A stretch of 64,000 nt of DNA from Enterocloster lavalensis (GTDB lineage: Bacteria; Bacillota; Clostridia; Lachnospirales; Lachnospiraceae). The number at the start of each line of letters is the position of its first letter. Position 1 is the first letter of the stretch. Location of the stretch: contig NZ_CABJCG010000004.1 of NCBI RefSeq assembly GCF_902364025.1, positions 62,001 to 126,000 on the forward strand. Reading direction: 5' to 3'. The notes below the pieces were generated by a model. That model did not search any database. It saw only the letters and a list, made by a program, of their open reading frames with translations, and was not told the origin of the DNA. Below are positions 8,438 through 17,284 of this stretch, in pieces. The translations under genes were made by a program, and so were the position numbers.

Positions 8438-9670
8438 TTAAACCTCTCCTTCTATTTGATCACAAACGCGTTTGATCCCCACGTTTTTATCCTGATATTT
8501 GTACGGAATGTAGTATTCTTTGTGGCCCAGCGCCTCGCTTCTGGTCATCTCGCCGCCGGCCACCCGGGCCACCAGCCCGGCCAGCCGTCCGGCCAATTCA
8601 TCCAGGGAACACTCGCCCCTCAAAACAGCGCCCGCGTCGAAATCCATGTCGTCCTTCATGCGGCGGTAGGTACCGCTGTTACCCGTGATTTTGATGACCG
8701 GGGCCACGGCGCTGCCCACCACATTGCCCGCGCCCGTAACCAGAAAGGTCAGGTGGCAGCCGCAGGAAATCAAATCCATCAAACCCTCATTGTCATTTGG
8801 ATTTGTAATGCCAAACTGCATCCAGTGAGGGTCGGGTGTGGAATCGAGCAGCCACAAGCCTGGGTGTTTTGGCCTTCCTCCCACCTTCAGTACCCCTTCA
8901 ATGGGACGGGAACCGCTCTTTACAACAGCGCCCATGCTCTTCTCCTCGATTGTGGAGAGGCCTCCCGCGAAATTCCCCGGGCTTACGGAATACTGGCGCA
9001 CGGATTTACAGTAATCAAGGGCTTTTTGGTAAGTGTACCTGATTTCCTCCCCGGCTTCGGGGGTGGCCGCTCGGGCCAGGAGGCTGTCCAGCAGTCCAAC
9101 CGCCTCCACGATCTCCTCAAAAACCGCGGTGCCCCCCTGGTCCACCAGACGGTCAAACAATCTGCCCACCACCACATTCCCGGCGAGCCCGCTTGTGAAA
9201 TCGCTGCCGCCGCATTCCGCTCCGACGACCAGATTGGAAAATCCCATGGGGACCACCGGCACCTGCTTCAACTGCTCCATCATGTCCCGGCAGTAACCCA
9301 GCCCCTTTTCAACCGCCTTCTCCGTGCCGCCCTCGTTTTGGATAAACATCCACGCTCCGGGTTTCCCCTCCTCCCTGGCAATCCTGCACAGCCACTCGGG
9401 CTGCACATACTCGCAGCCAAGCCCGACGGTGAGAACCGCGCCCACGTTGGGGTGGCGGATCAGCGCGATCAAAAGCCTCACCGCGTACTCATTGTCGGTA
9501 CATCCCTGGAATCCCACAACCTCCACCTCGCTGCAGTTCATCCGCCGGACAATCTCGTCCGCCACGAAATGAGAACATTCCACCGTATAGATCACCAGCA
9601 GTTTATTCCGGATGCCGGTTCTTCCATCCAGGCGCTTATAGCCGTTCCATGTATGCTCAGACATTCGCAT
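8438..9670 (-). CDS. UxaA-family dehydratase, large (catalytic) subunit
   Basis: A 410-residue protein homologous to the C-terminal part of altronate/galactarate dehydratase. RLDGRTGIRN is near the N-terminus, GFQGCTD follows, and VGAECGGSDFTSG is the family signature that binds the metal or substrate. I choose the ATG at 9670, preceded by GAGGTG, because longer readings run into the SAF-domain gene. The large and SAF subunits are encoded separately, as in several clostridial sugar-acid and sulfolactate lyases. It most likely dehydrates an aldonic or uronic acid derivative; the substrate is undetermined. Confidence 0.9.
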   Translation of the reverse strand: MRMSEHTWNGYKRLDGRTGIRNKLLVIYTVECSHFVADEIVRRMNCSEVEVVGFQGCTDNEYAVRLLIALIRHPNVGAVLTVGLGCEYVQPEWLCRIAREEGKPGAWMFIQNEGGTEKAVEKGLGYCRDMMEQLKQVPVVPMGFSNLVVGAECGGSDFTSGLAGNVVVGRLFDRLVDQGGTAVFEEIVEAVGLLDSLLARAATPEAGEEIRYTYQKALDYCKSVRQYSVSPGNFAGGLSTIEEKSMGAVVKSGSRPIEGVLKVGGRPKHPGLWLLDSTPDPHWMQFGITNPNDNEGLMDLISCGCHLTFLVTGAGNVVGSAVAPVIKITGNSGTYRRMKDDMDFDAGAVLRGECSLDELAGRLAGLVARVAGGEMTRSEALGHKEYYIPYKYQDKNVGIKRVCDQIEGEV

Positions 9671-9680
9671 GTTCACCACC

Positions 9681-10013
9681 TCATTCATATTTAATATCGC
9701 AGGGGGCGCCCGTATAGAGATCCAGGTGACTCGACCGTTCGTCGTATATACTGCACATACAATGCAAATGCACCCACTGACCACGCTTGATATCCCTGGT
9801 CGCACGCCCGATGACGACTCCATATTTCATAATCTCATCCCCGCTCGTTATATTGTTCACAGCGACCTTATGTCCGATAGGGATATTCTCAAGCACAGCG
9901 ACCGAATCTGTCCTTCTGTCCCCTTTCACCTCTGCGGGACCGGGCGTCAGCGGCTCCAGGGCCGTAGCCACATTGTCTTTCATTTCCACTTGAAAAATAG
10001 CCTGCATTTTCAT
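9681..10013 (-). CDS. UxaA-family dehydratase, SAF-domain subunit
   Basis: A 110-residue protein matching the SAF domain found at the N-terminus of altronate and galactarate dehydratases. It contains HKVAVNNITSGDEIMKYGV and IGRATRDIKRGQWVHLHC, the usual substrate-side loop with conserved Lys, Gly and His. It ends 10 bases before the catalytic subunit starts and is the first gene of the operon, immediately behind a LacI-type promoter. An alternative ATG at 10007 has slightly better spacing from GGGAGAG. Confidence 0.92.
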   Translation of the reverse strand: MKMQAIFQVEMKDNVATALEPLTPGPAEVKGDRRTDSVAVLENIPIGHKVAVNNITSGDEIMKYGVVIGRATRDIKRGQWVHLHCMCSIYDERSSHLDLYTGAPCDIKYE

Positions 10014-10032
10014 ACTCTCCCATCCATCAACC

Positions 10033-10042
10033 GAAACGTTTC
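10033..10042. promoter_or_regulatory. Second LacI-type operator, downstream of the operon promoter
   Basis: The palindrome GAAACGTTTC is identical in core to the site inside the promoter spacer. The two centres are 35 bp apart, a spacing that allows cooperative or looped binding by a LacI-family tetramer or two dimers. It lies just before the SAF-subunit ribosome-binding site. Confidence 0.7.
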
Positions 10043-10057
10043 TGTAAATCTGATTTC

Positions 10058-10086
10058 ATCATATACCGAAACGTTTCGCTTGTCAA
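10058..10086 (-). promoter_or_regulatory. Promoter of the sugar-acid operon with operator in the spacer
   Basis: On the minus strand TTGACA (10081-10086) and TATGAT (10058-10063) are separated by exactly 17 bases. The spacer contains the 12-bp palindrome CGAAACGTTTCG (10067-10078). A repressor bound there would block RNA polymerase directly. The LacI protein encoded at 243-1325 is the best candidate; CcpA is an alternative, because the core also resembles a cre site. Confidence 0.85.
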
Positions 10087-10230
10087 TAATCTTTTTATAT
10101 TTGGCGCTAATTCCGTCATAATTGACAAATTTATATCAGGATTTTAGCTACAATATCCATATGAGGCGGACAATCTGGTTCCATTCAACCATCGTCCGCA
10201 GGGTACACCGGAAGGCGTTTGCATCCAAAC

Positions 10231-10279
10231 AAAAAAGGAACCCTGCCGGCAGTCTTTGCCGGAACAGAGTTCCTTTTTT
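10231..10279 (-). terminator. Rho-independent terminator after the ROK kinase gene (bidirectional)
   Basis: AAAAAAGGAAC pairs with GTTCCTTTTTT around an inner GCCGGC/GCCGG stem. Read on the minus strand the hairpin ends in a T6 tract 54 bases after the ROK kinase stop. The rest of 10087-10332 shows no convincing gene. Confidence 0.85.
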
Positions 10280-10332
10280 CAAATATGAGGTTTCATTCTG
10301 CGGAAGCTTCTTCCGCCTCCCCCACTCCCCTT

Positions 10333-11289
10333 TCAACGCCTCCCAAGCAGCGCCGCCCCGATCAATCCCGCGTCGTTTCCCAGCTCCGCCAGGCGGATTT
10401 CAGTGCGGACACTGCTGTCCCTGGCGTAATCTCCGGCCGCCACAATCTGTTTCAAAGGCTCTAACAGCGCAGCTCCCGCCAGGCTGATGCCTCCGCCGAT
10501 GCAGATAATCTCCGGCTGAAAGAGGTTGACCAGGTTGGTGATTCCGACCGCCAGATAACCGATATACCGCTCCACCACCATGGCCGCGGTCCGGTCTCCG
10601 CGGCCGGCCGCCTCAAAAACGGTTCTGCCGTCCGCCATCCGCTTGTCTCCTCCGCAGAGCTCCCACATCAGGGACTTAGGCGCATTGTCCATGGCCTCCC
10701 GGGTCTGGCGGATCAGAGCCGTGGCCGATGCCAGGGCCTCGAAGCATCCCCTGCGTCCGCAGTTGCACTCCGGCCCGTTTTGGTCAATCACCATGTGGCC
10801 CAGCTCCCCGGCGCCGTAGTTCACGCCGTTCCAGAGCTTCCCGCCCAGGATGATCCCTCCGCCCACGCCGGTGCCCAGGGTCACGGCGATCATGGAATCG
10901 GCGCCTCTTCCGCCTCCCACCAGGTACTCGCCCCAGGCCGCGGCGTTGGCGTCGTTGTCAAACCAGATCTGTTTGCCCGGAAAGCAGCCCGCCATCATCT
11001 CCACAATGGGCTCGTGGAGAAAGCCCAGATTGTTGGCGAATTCCAGCACCCCTTCCTTCTGGTTGGCAGTGCCGGGCACACCCATGCCCACGGCGCTCAC
11101 CTGCTCGATGGGAACGCCCGCCTGCTCTGCGGCTCTGCGGCCCGCGTGAGCCATGTCCGCCGCGATCTCCGCCGCAGGCCGGCCCGCCCCGGTGGCAAGG
11201 TTGGCCCTGCCCAGGATTTTACCCTGCCCGTCCACCAGAGCCGCCGCGATATTGGTGCCTCCCAGGTCGATTCCGATATAGTATTCCAT
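10333..11289 (-). CDS. ROK-family sugar kinase (glucokinase-like)
   Basis: A 318-residue ROK kinase. IDLGGTN (residues 7-13) binds phosphate, the catalytic Asp is in NDANAAAWGE (Asp113), GELGHM (161-166) contacts sugar and zinc, and CNCGRRGCFE (175-184) is the zinc-binding ROK signature. It would phosphorylate a hexose such as glucose or mannose in the cytoplasm. As last gene of the locus with an alpha-mannosidase and ABC importer, mannose or glucose freed inside the cell is the likely substrate. Start ATG follows CAGGAGG. Confidence 0.93.
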   Translation of the reverse strand: MEYYIGIDLGGTNIAAALVDGQGKILGRANLATGAGRPAAEIAADMAHAGRRAAEQAGVPIEQVSAVGMGVPGTANQKEGVLEFANNLGFLHEPIVEMMAGCFPGKQIWFDNDANAAAWGEYLVGGGRGADSMIAVTLGTGVGGGIILGGKLWNGVNYGAGELGHMVIDQNGPECNCGRRGCFEALASATALIRQTREAMDNAPKSLMWELCGGDKRMADGRTVFEAAGRGDRTAAMVVERYIGYLAVGITNLVNLFQPEIICIGGGISLAGAALLEPLKQIVAAGDYARDSSVRTEIRLAELGNDAGLIGAALLGRR

Positions 11290-11349
11290 GTTGTCCTCCT
11301 GTTATCATCAAAATGCCACCGTTGTTTTCTGTAAACCACCGTCCCAATA

Positions 11350-14300
11350 TCAGCTGATCCTGAGGGTGAGAATTTCGTAGGGTTTTATGGTGATCTCCGC
11401 CCGCTCTCCATCGTGCTTCAGCTCTTGCAGCCGGTTTTCCATGCAGCCGCACGCCCAGAGCTGTTTTCCCGCCAGGATAGAGGCCTCCACCGCGGTCCGG
11501 GTCCGTTTTCCATAGGCCTCGTACAGGCGGATCACAATTCCATCTCCGTCCTCCGCCTGTTTAACCGTCTCGACGATCACATTTTCCGCCCTGACGCGGA
11601 GGAGGGAGAAGCCGGTGTGAGGGATGCCGGTAAACGCGGCTATGGTTTTGCGCATAACTGCGTTTTCACCGTCCCCCCATACCCCAATCCCATTTTCCCG
11701 CTTTCCCTCCGTCTGCCACCCAATCAACGGGCAATTCAGATCATACGCCTCCTGAACCACCCGCCCGGCCCGGAAATCTCCGGCGTGGGGGTACAGCGCG
11801 TAGGTGAACCGGTGGATCTCCTGATCCGCCTCAGGATAGGGGAATATGCCGGATTTGATCAGCGTCAGCCGCATCACCCCGTCGTGGATGTCATAGCCGT
11901 ACTTGCAGTTGTTGAGCAGCGCCACGCCGTATCCGTACTCTGACAAATCAGCCCACTTGTGGGCGCAGACCTCAAACTTTGCCTGTTCCCAGCTGGTATT
12001 CCGGTGGGTCGGACGCTCCACATTTCCGAACTGCACATCGTAAACCGCGCGCTCCGCCAGCACGTCCACCGGGAAGGCGGCTTTTAACAGCAGCTGGCTC
12101 TCGCGCCAGTCCACAGTGGTGTCAAAATCGATCCGGCCCGTATGGTGGTAGAAACAGATATCCTGCCGGACCACGGACTTCATAAAGCGTTTTTCACAGC
12201 GGACCACCGCTCTGACCGCCGTATTCTCCACCAGCTCCAGGCGGGTCACATCCGTGACGGTCCACTGCTTCTCCTCGTAGGATTCGTCGATATTCCAGGC
12301 GTCATAGCTCTCCGGCCGGTCCTCAAAGACCACCAGGGCATTGCCCGCGCCGCCCGGAGCGATCACCTCCCGCTCCTCCCTGCGGTCATACAGGGAAATG
12401 ATCTGCCCCTGCCCATCAAACCGCAGGTCATAGAATTCGGTGCGAAGGCTGGTGAGAAAACCGCTGCCGCCGGTCTCACAGCTGAGAACCACCCCAGGCC
12501 GTTCTTCCTCCTCTGACTCCTCTAAACCGGTCAGTCCGAACGCCAATACGCCTTTGGACGGCACGTTCTCCGCCAAAAGCAGCCGTTTTTGTCCGTTTAC
12601 GACCGTCTCAACCAGGCCGCTGCGGTCAAATCCCAGTTGGTTTGCCACAAACAGCATGCCGGAAGCGTCCGCCGCCCAGGCCGCGTCGCGATCTCCGCCG
12701 CACTGTTCGTCCACCGCCCGGCCCGCGTCGCGATTTCCGCCGCACTGTGCGCCCTCCGCCCGGCCCGCATCGCAATTTCCGCCGCACTGTTCGTCCACCG
12801 CCCGGCCCGCGCCGGCCGTTTCCAGAATCTCAGCCACTCCCTGATACCCTGCCTCAATCCCCCGTTTTGCCCGCTCCATCACCTGCGCGCAAATCTCCCG
12901 CAGCTTTGCAAACTGCCGGTCCGAATCCCGGTAGACCTCCCCGATGGAGGACCCGGGCAGAATGTCGTGGAACTGGTTCAACAGCAGCAGCTTCCAAGCC
13001 TCCTCCAGCTCCTTTCGCGGGTAGGCGAATCCCTGATCCGCCAATCCTGCCATCACACAGAGCAGTTCCGCATCCATCAGCAGGAACTCGCACTCCCGGT
13101 TGTTCTTCTTAATCCGGGCCATGGAGGTGTAGGTGCCCCGATGGAATTCCAGATACAGCTCCCCGCACCACCTGGGCACCTTCTTCCCCTCCAAATTGTT
13201 CTCCAGAATATGGAAAAACTCGTTCACACCGGTGATCCTGACCGCCGGGCAATCCCCAGCGAAATTTCCCGCCCCCGCTTCCAGGCGCTTCTCCTCCTCC
13301 AGCATCTCCCGGGTGGTTCCTCCCCCTCCGTCCCCGAAGCCGAAGCAGGTCAGCACGTCCCAGCTCAGATCCTTGTTCCGGTAGCGCTGCCAGGTCCCCA
13401 TGACCTGATTGGCGTTCATCCGGCCGTTGTAGGTGGTCTCAAAGGACTTGCGGCCGCCCACCTGGGGGTATTTTTTGTAGTCGCTGGTGGTGATAAAATA
13501 AGTCAGCACCTCACTGCCGTCCAGTCCCCGCCAGTAAAAGGTATCGTTTGGAATCTGGTTATACTCGTTCCATCCCAGCTTTGTGGTCATGAAATATTTG
13601 ATCCCCGCCTGCCTTAAAATCTGGGGCAGCGCCACGCAGTAGCCGAACACGTCCGGCAGCCAAAGCACCTCCTGGCCGTCCCCGGTTCCAAACTCTTCCT
13701 GGAAAAAGGCCTTTCCGTAGAGAATGTGCCGGATCAGGGATTCCCCTGAGGACAGGTTGCAGTCCGCCTCCAGCCACATGGCGCCCTCGGTCTCCCAGCG
13801 CCCTTCCCGCACCCGCTCCCGGATCTTCTCATAGAGCCAGGGCGCTTCCTCCTTCACAAACTGGTAGAGCTGGGGCTGGCTGGACATAAAGCGGTACCGG
13901 GGATACTCCTCCATCAGCCGAATCACGGTGAGGAAGCTGCGCACCGCCTTCTGCCGGGTCTGGCGCAGAGGCCATTTCCAGGCCACGTCAATGTGGGTGT
14001 GGCCGATGCCGTGAACCACCACCCGGGGCAGCGGCCGTTCTGCGCTATAGTGCGCGGTCTGCAAAAACGCTTCCGCATCCTTTACGGACTGAGCAAAGGC
14101 CAGGCCGCTCACATCCCGCAGATCCAGCAGGTTGACGCACCGGTTCAACACGTCCTCCAGCTCCAGCCGGCCGTTCTCCTCGTCGCCCATCAGATCGGCC
14201 AGGTCCCACAACACCTTGAGATCATAATACAGCTGATCAATCTCCCTGTCCAGGGCGCACAGGGAGACGTCGAAAAAGTTCGTCCTGCCCGCCGAATTGG

Positions 14301-14727
14301 AATAGGCGTAAAAGCTCAGGCCCACGGTCTCCCCGCCCGCCGCCCGCTCCTCCAGCAAAATCCGGTTGTGGTTTAAGTCCATAGTCCCGTACATCTGCCC
14401 GTCCCGGTACACGATCACCTGGGGATTGTCCGTGTTCCAGAGATCCGTCGCCCCGGTGGACAGACAGAGAAGCACCTTCTCCCCCCGCCAGTCCGCCGGC
14501 AGTTTCACCTGGGTGTCAAACCAGAAATGCCGGTCCGCCCCGCCCCAGGTGTCCCCGGGGAGTGCCGTCTCCCAGTTCAGCCCCGCAAACGCCTCCGGTT
14601 TAAAAACAGCGGGCAGATCATATGCCGCGTCCGCCCGCCTGATGGTCTCCGGGCGGAGCCGCCCTTTAAAACGCAGCTCCCCCAGTGTCTTTATAATTGT
14701 GTGGATTCTGTCCCATTTTCGATTCAT
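11350..14727 (-). CDS. GH38 alpha-mannosidase with an internal tandem repeat
   Basis: A 1125-residue glycoside hydrolase of family 38. HTHIDVAW (His243, His245, Asp247) gives the zinc ligands, and WLPDVFGYC contains the expected nucleophile Asp359. Beta-rich C-terminal domains follow. No signal peptide is seen, so it acts in the cytoplasm on imported oligosaccharides. ATG at 14727 lies 13 bases after the upstream stop with GTGAGG nearby; a longer reading into the previous gene is less likely. Residues about 639-684 are a 14-residue repeat present about 3.3 times, which is unusual for the family. Bacterial GH38 enzymes vary in linkage specificity. Confidence 0.93.
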   Translation of the reverse strand: MNRKWDRIHTIIKTLGELRFKGRLRPETIRRADAAYDLPAVFKPEAFAGLNWETALPGDTWGGADRHFWFDTQVKLPADWRGEKVLLCLSTGATDLWNTDNPQVIVYRDGQMYGTMDLNHNRILLEERAAGGETVGLSFYAYSNSAGRTNFFDVSLCALDREIDQLYYDLKVLWDLADLMGDEENGRLELEDVLNRCVNLLDLRDVSGLAFAQSVKDAEAFLQTAHYSAERPLPRVVVHGIGHTHIDVAWKWPLRQTRQKAVRSFLTVIRLMEEYPRYRFMSSQPQLYQFVKEEAPWLYEKIRERVREGRWETEGAMWLEADCNLSSGESLIRHILYGKAFFQEEFGTGDGQEVLWLPDVFGYCVALPQILRQAGIKYFMTTKLGWNEYNQIPNDTFYWRGLDGSEVLTYFITTSDYKKYPQVGGRKSFETTYNGRMNANQVMGTWQRYRNKDLSWDVLTCFGFGDGGGGTTREMLEEEKRLEAGAGNFAGDCPAVRITGVNEFFHILENNLEGKKVPRWCGELYLEFHRGTYTSMARIKKNNRECEFLLMDAELLCVMAGLADQGFAYPRKELEEAWKLLLLNQFHDILPGSSIGEVYRDSDRQFAKLREICAQVMERAKRGIEAGYQGVAEILETAGAGRAVDEQCGGNCDAGRAEGAQCGGNRDAGRAVDEQCGGDRDAAWAADASGMLFVANQLGFDRSGLVETVVNGQKRLLLAENVPSKGVLAFGLTGLEESEEEERPGVVLSCETGGSGFLTSLRTEFYDLRFDGQGQIISLYDRREEREVIAPGGAGNALVVFEDRPESYDAWNIDESYEEKQWTVTDVTRLELVENTAVRAVVRCEKRFMKSVVRQDICFYHHTGRIDFDTTVDWRESQLLLKAAFPVDVLAERAVYDVQFGNVERPTHRNTSWEQAKFEVCAHKWADLSEYGYGVALLNNCKYGYDIHDGVMRLTLIKSGIFPYPEADQEIHRFTYALYPHAGDFRAGRVVQEAYDLNCPLIGWQTEGKRENGIGVWGDGENAVMRKTIAAFTGIPHTGFSLLRVRAENVIVETVKQAEDGDGIVIRLYEAYGKRTRTAVEASILAGKQLWACGCMENRLQELKHDGERAEITIKPYEILTLRIS
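12674..12811 (-). repeat. 42-bp tandem repeat inside the GH38 gene
   Basis: Three starts of the block CGCCGCACTG lie exactly 42 bp apart (12696, 12738, 12780), with a partial copy before the first. The unit keeps the frame and encodes 14 residues, CGGNRDAGRAVDEQ, with small variations. It lies in a linker between the catalytic region and the C-terminal beta domains. Copy number may vary between strains by slippage without breaking the frame. Confidence 0.9.
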
Positions 14728-14740
14728 ATTCCGTCCCGCC

Positions 14741-16429
14741 TCACTGCAAGTCACGGTTTCCCGCCGCCACAAGGCGGATATCCACCGTTTTTTCAAATGG
14801 CGTGTACTCGTTTAAGTACACGGTGTAGCCGGAAGCGTAAACTTCCTCGCCGCTGTAATGCCCGCCGAACTCGTGGGTTCCGAAGCCGGGCCCGAACTCC
14901 ACCGTCCGGTCGCCCAGCCGCAGTTTTGCCATACCGCTCTTTAAAATCATCCAGCCGCCCGCATCCGTGCGCAGGTGGAAGCAATCGTGCTCCAGCACCG
15001 CATCCTTTGGCGCGCAGACCTGCACCCGCAGCGGAACCCTGGAAAGCCCCTCCGCCTTGATGCGCAGACTCAGTCCGTCCGCCGCCTCGGCGATCTCCAC
15101 CTGGATGTCCAGGCGCGCGTTGTTTAGAATCTCCCGGCTGGCGTGGTCCATTTTCCACCAGTCATTCGTGCCCTGGAACTCCCCAAAGGGCTGGTAATAG
15201 CTGGTGTAAACCGTGGATTTCAGGGTGCATTTCCCCTCCTCCACCTCCATGGTCTCCGGGATAAAATTGCGGCAGCTGCCCACGCTCTCGCCGATCTTCA
15301 CAAACAGCGGAAGCTCGCCGAACTTAATGTACAGGAACGCGGATTTTCCGCTGAGCACGCTGTAGCCGTACCGCTCATTTTTGACCCGAAGCACCCCTGC
15401 GTCCCGGAAATATTTCCGGTAGGTATCCGGGAAGCCGCAGCCCGCAAAAACATGCTCATACATCGCCTTGTGGGCCATGACAATGTGCAGGCAGTCCGGC
15501 GCCAGATCGCCCCGCTCCTGATTGTCACGGATGATCCTGTGGGCCGCCGCGTCGAACTCCTCACGATACTTTCCATATTCTCCCAGTTTTTCCTCCGGCA
15601 GGGAGGCCATAAACAGGTACTGGTAGAAGTATTTGTCCGGGTAGTCGGCCTTTCCCTGATCCTGGCGGGTGGAATTCTGGGTGAAAATGGTGCCGTCCGG
15701 GTCGATGTAGGTCAACATCATATGAAGGTTTCTGGCCACATAACCCAGGTAATCCGGGTCGCCGGATTCCTCATACATGGCCATCATGGCGTTGTTGACC
15801 ACCGCGTTGTAATTGCCTGTGGACCGCTCCGCGTACTCTCCGTCCGCGCTTCCGTCGATGCCCTCCGCCAGGTACTGCCCGGCCCGGGCCATAAGCTCCG
15901 GCGCCAGGTCCGGAAACAAACCCGCGCCCTGCATCAGGGCCGCAGTGATACCCCAGCGGTGGTTGGGCGTGTGGAAGCCGCCGGTGCGGATCATTTCCAG
16001 GGAACGCCTCATGACAAAGCGGTATTTTTCCCGCAGCGTTTCCACCTGTTTGTCCGCTCCCGCGGGCTCGTACAGTTCCAGCACGCGGTAGGCGGCGATC
16101 AGCCGCTTGAAGCAGAAGGAGGTGTCGGCCGCGGAGTTGAAATTGCAGGTGGGATAATCCAGCGCTCCGTTGTCCCGCTGCCATCTGCCGATGAAATCCA
16201 TCGCCAGGTTCATGGCCTCAAGCAGCTCCTTGTCATGGTAGTACCGGCTGTCCCGGTTACAGTACACCGAAACGGCCGCAGCCAGGGCGTAGATCGTGGG
16301 TTTTCCCTCGATCACGTCCCCCCGCATGGCCCCGAAGTCCTCCCTGGACCGGTCCAGAACCTGTGCGTTTAAGAAATGTTCCACCCTTCGCTCCGCAGAG
16401 CGGATCAGATGTCCCAGATAGCGCCTCAT
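14741..16429 (-). CDS. Unrecognised 562-residue protein, possible (alpha/alpha)-toroid carbohydrate enzyme
   Basis: I do not recognise a named family. The first two thirds are helix-rich with Trp/His/Asn/Tyr clusters typical of toroid lyases and glycosidases: DYPTCNFNSAADTSF near residue 91, TPNHRWGITAALMQG near 155, and STGNYNAVVNNAMMAMYE near 205. The last third looks like beta sheet. There is no signal peptide. The gene is coupled to the GH38 gene downstream (stop 13 bases before its start) and follows the ABC permeases. A heparinase/alginate-lyase-like polysaccharide lyase, or a glycosidase acting on imported uronyl oligosaccharides, is a reasonable guess. Ribosome-binding site AAGGAGG. 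Confidence 0.6.
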   Translation of the reverse strand: MRRYLGHLIRSAERRVEHFLNAQVLDRSREDFGAMRGDVIEGKPTIYALAAAVSVYCNRDSRYYHDKELLEAMNLAMDFIGRWQRDNGALDYPTCNFNSAADTSFCFKRLIAAYRVLELYEPAGADKQVETLREKYRFVMRRSLEMIRTGGFHTPNHRWGITAALMQGAGLFPDLAPELMARAGQYLAEGIDGSADGEYAERSTGNYNAVVNNAMMAMYEESGDPDYLGYVARNLHMMLTYIDPDGTIFTQNSTRQDQGKADYPDKYFYQYLFMASLPEEKLGEYGKYREEFDAAAHRIIRDNQERGDLAPDCLHIVMAHKAMYEHVFAGCGFPDTYRKYFRDAGVLRVKNERYGYSVLSGKSAFLYIKFGELPLFVKIGESVGSCRNFIPETMEVEEGKCTLKSTVYTSYYQPFGEFQGTNDWWKMDHASREILNNARLDIQVEIAEAADGLSLRIKAEGLSRVPLRVQVCAPKDAVLEHDCFHLRTDAGGWMILKSGMAKLRLGDRTVEFGPGFGTHEFGGHYSGEEVYASGYTVYLNEYTPFEKTVDIRLVAAGNRDLQ

Positions 16430-16444
16430 ACGATGTCCTCCTTA

Positions 16445-17284
16445 TCAGCCTTTCACGCCTGTGGTAGCGATTCCTCCGGTGATGTATTTCTGGAGGAAAA
16501 TGAAAATCACGATGATGGGCAGAATGGAGAGGATGGAGGACGCCAGAATCGCGTTCCAGTTGACTCCCATGGTGCCGATATAGCTCTTGATCGCGATCTG
16601 AATGGTGAATTTCTTCTGGTCGGACAGCACCATCAGAGGCAGAATATAGTCGTTCCATCTCCACACAAAGGAGAAAATGGTCAGGGAAACGGTCACCGAC
16701 GACGCAAGCGGCATCATGATGGTGGTGAAAATCTTGAACTCCCCGGCCCCGTCCAGCCTGGCCGACTCCGCAAGGGACAGCGGAATGGACATGAAATGCT
16801 GGCGGTACATGAAGATTCCCGTGGTGGTGGTGACCACCGGCAGGATCACGCCCCAGATGTTGTTGTACAGGCCGATGGCGCTGATCACGGTGAACTGGGA
16901 GACCGTCAGAATCTCGCCGGGAATCAGGGTGCCAAGCAGGAACACGGCGAACACCTTGTTGGAGTAGGTGATCTCATGGCGGTAGATCGCCAGGCCGTAC
17001 CCGCACATGGCGCTGATGGCCAGGGTGATCAGAGTGCCCACCACGGCCAGAAACAGGCTGTTCTTCACATACTGGAAAAATCCGCTGCCGATCACATTTT
17101 TGTAGGAATCCAGACTGAAGTTTTCCGGCAGAAAATGAAGGGGGTACGCGAACAGCTCTGTGGAGTCCTTAAAGGAGCTCATGAGCAGCCAGATGATGGG
17201 AAACACCATCACAAAGGATACGCCGAGGCCCACAATGGTGGTGACCACGGTCAGCACGCGCTTTTTATCGGACGCCTTACTCAT
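16445..17284 (-). CDS. Carbohydrate ABC transporter permease (MalG type)
   Basis: A 279-residue inner-membrane permease with six predicted helices and the EAA loop (ESARLDGAGEFKIF) that docks the ATPase. It overlaps the other permease by four bases (ATGA), so they are coupled. Belongs to the CUT1 oligosaccharide importer family. No ATPase gene is adjacent. Confidence 0.95.
   Translation of the reverse strand: MSKASDKKRVLTVVTTIVGLGVSFVMVFPIIWLLMSSFKDSTELFAYPLHFLPENFSLDSYKNVIGSGFFQYVKNSLFLAVVGTLITLAISAMCGYGLAIYRHEITYSNKVFAVFLLGTLIPGEILTVSQFTVISAIGLYNNIWGVILPVVTTTTGIFMYRQHFMSIPLSLAESARLDGAGEFKIFTTIMMPLASSVTVSLTIFSFVWRWNDYILPLMVLSDQKKFTIQIAIKSYIGTMGVNWNAILASSILSILPIIVIFIFLQKYITGGIATTGVKG

Noticed and set aside
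8465..8476. Palindrome CAAACGCGTTTG as another LacI operator
   Set aside because: It is inside the end of the UxaA-like coding sequence, differs in core from GAAACGTTTC and is explained by codons.
8417..9694. Long plus-strand reading frame opposite the UxaA-like gene
   Set aside because: No ribosome-binding site or recognisable domain, low-complexity His/Arg-rich product; it mirrors a clear coding gene on the other strand.
12589..13617. Plus-strand 342-residue frame opposite the GH38 gene
   Set aside because: Antisense shadow with repeats coming from the 42-bp block; no family features.
15143..16372. Plus-strand 409-residue frame opposite the 562-residue protein gene
   Set aside because: Composition (His, Gly, Arg rich) is that of an antisense frame in GC-rich DNA.
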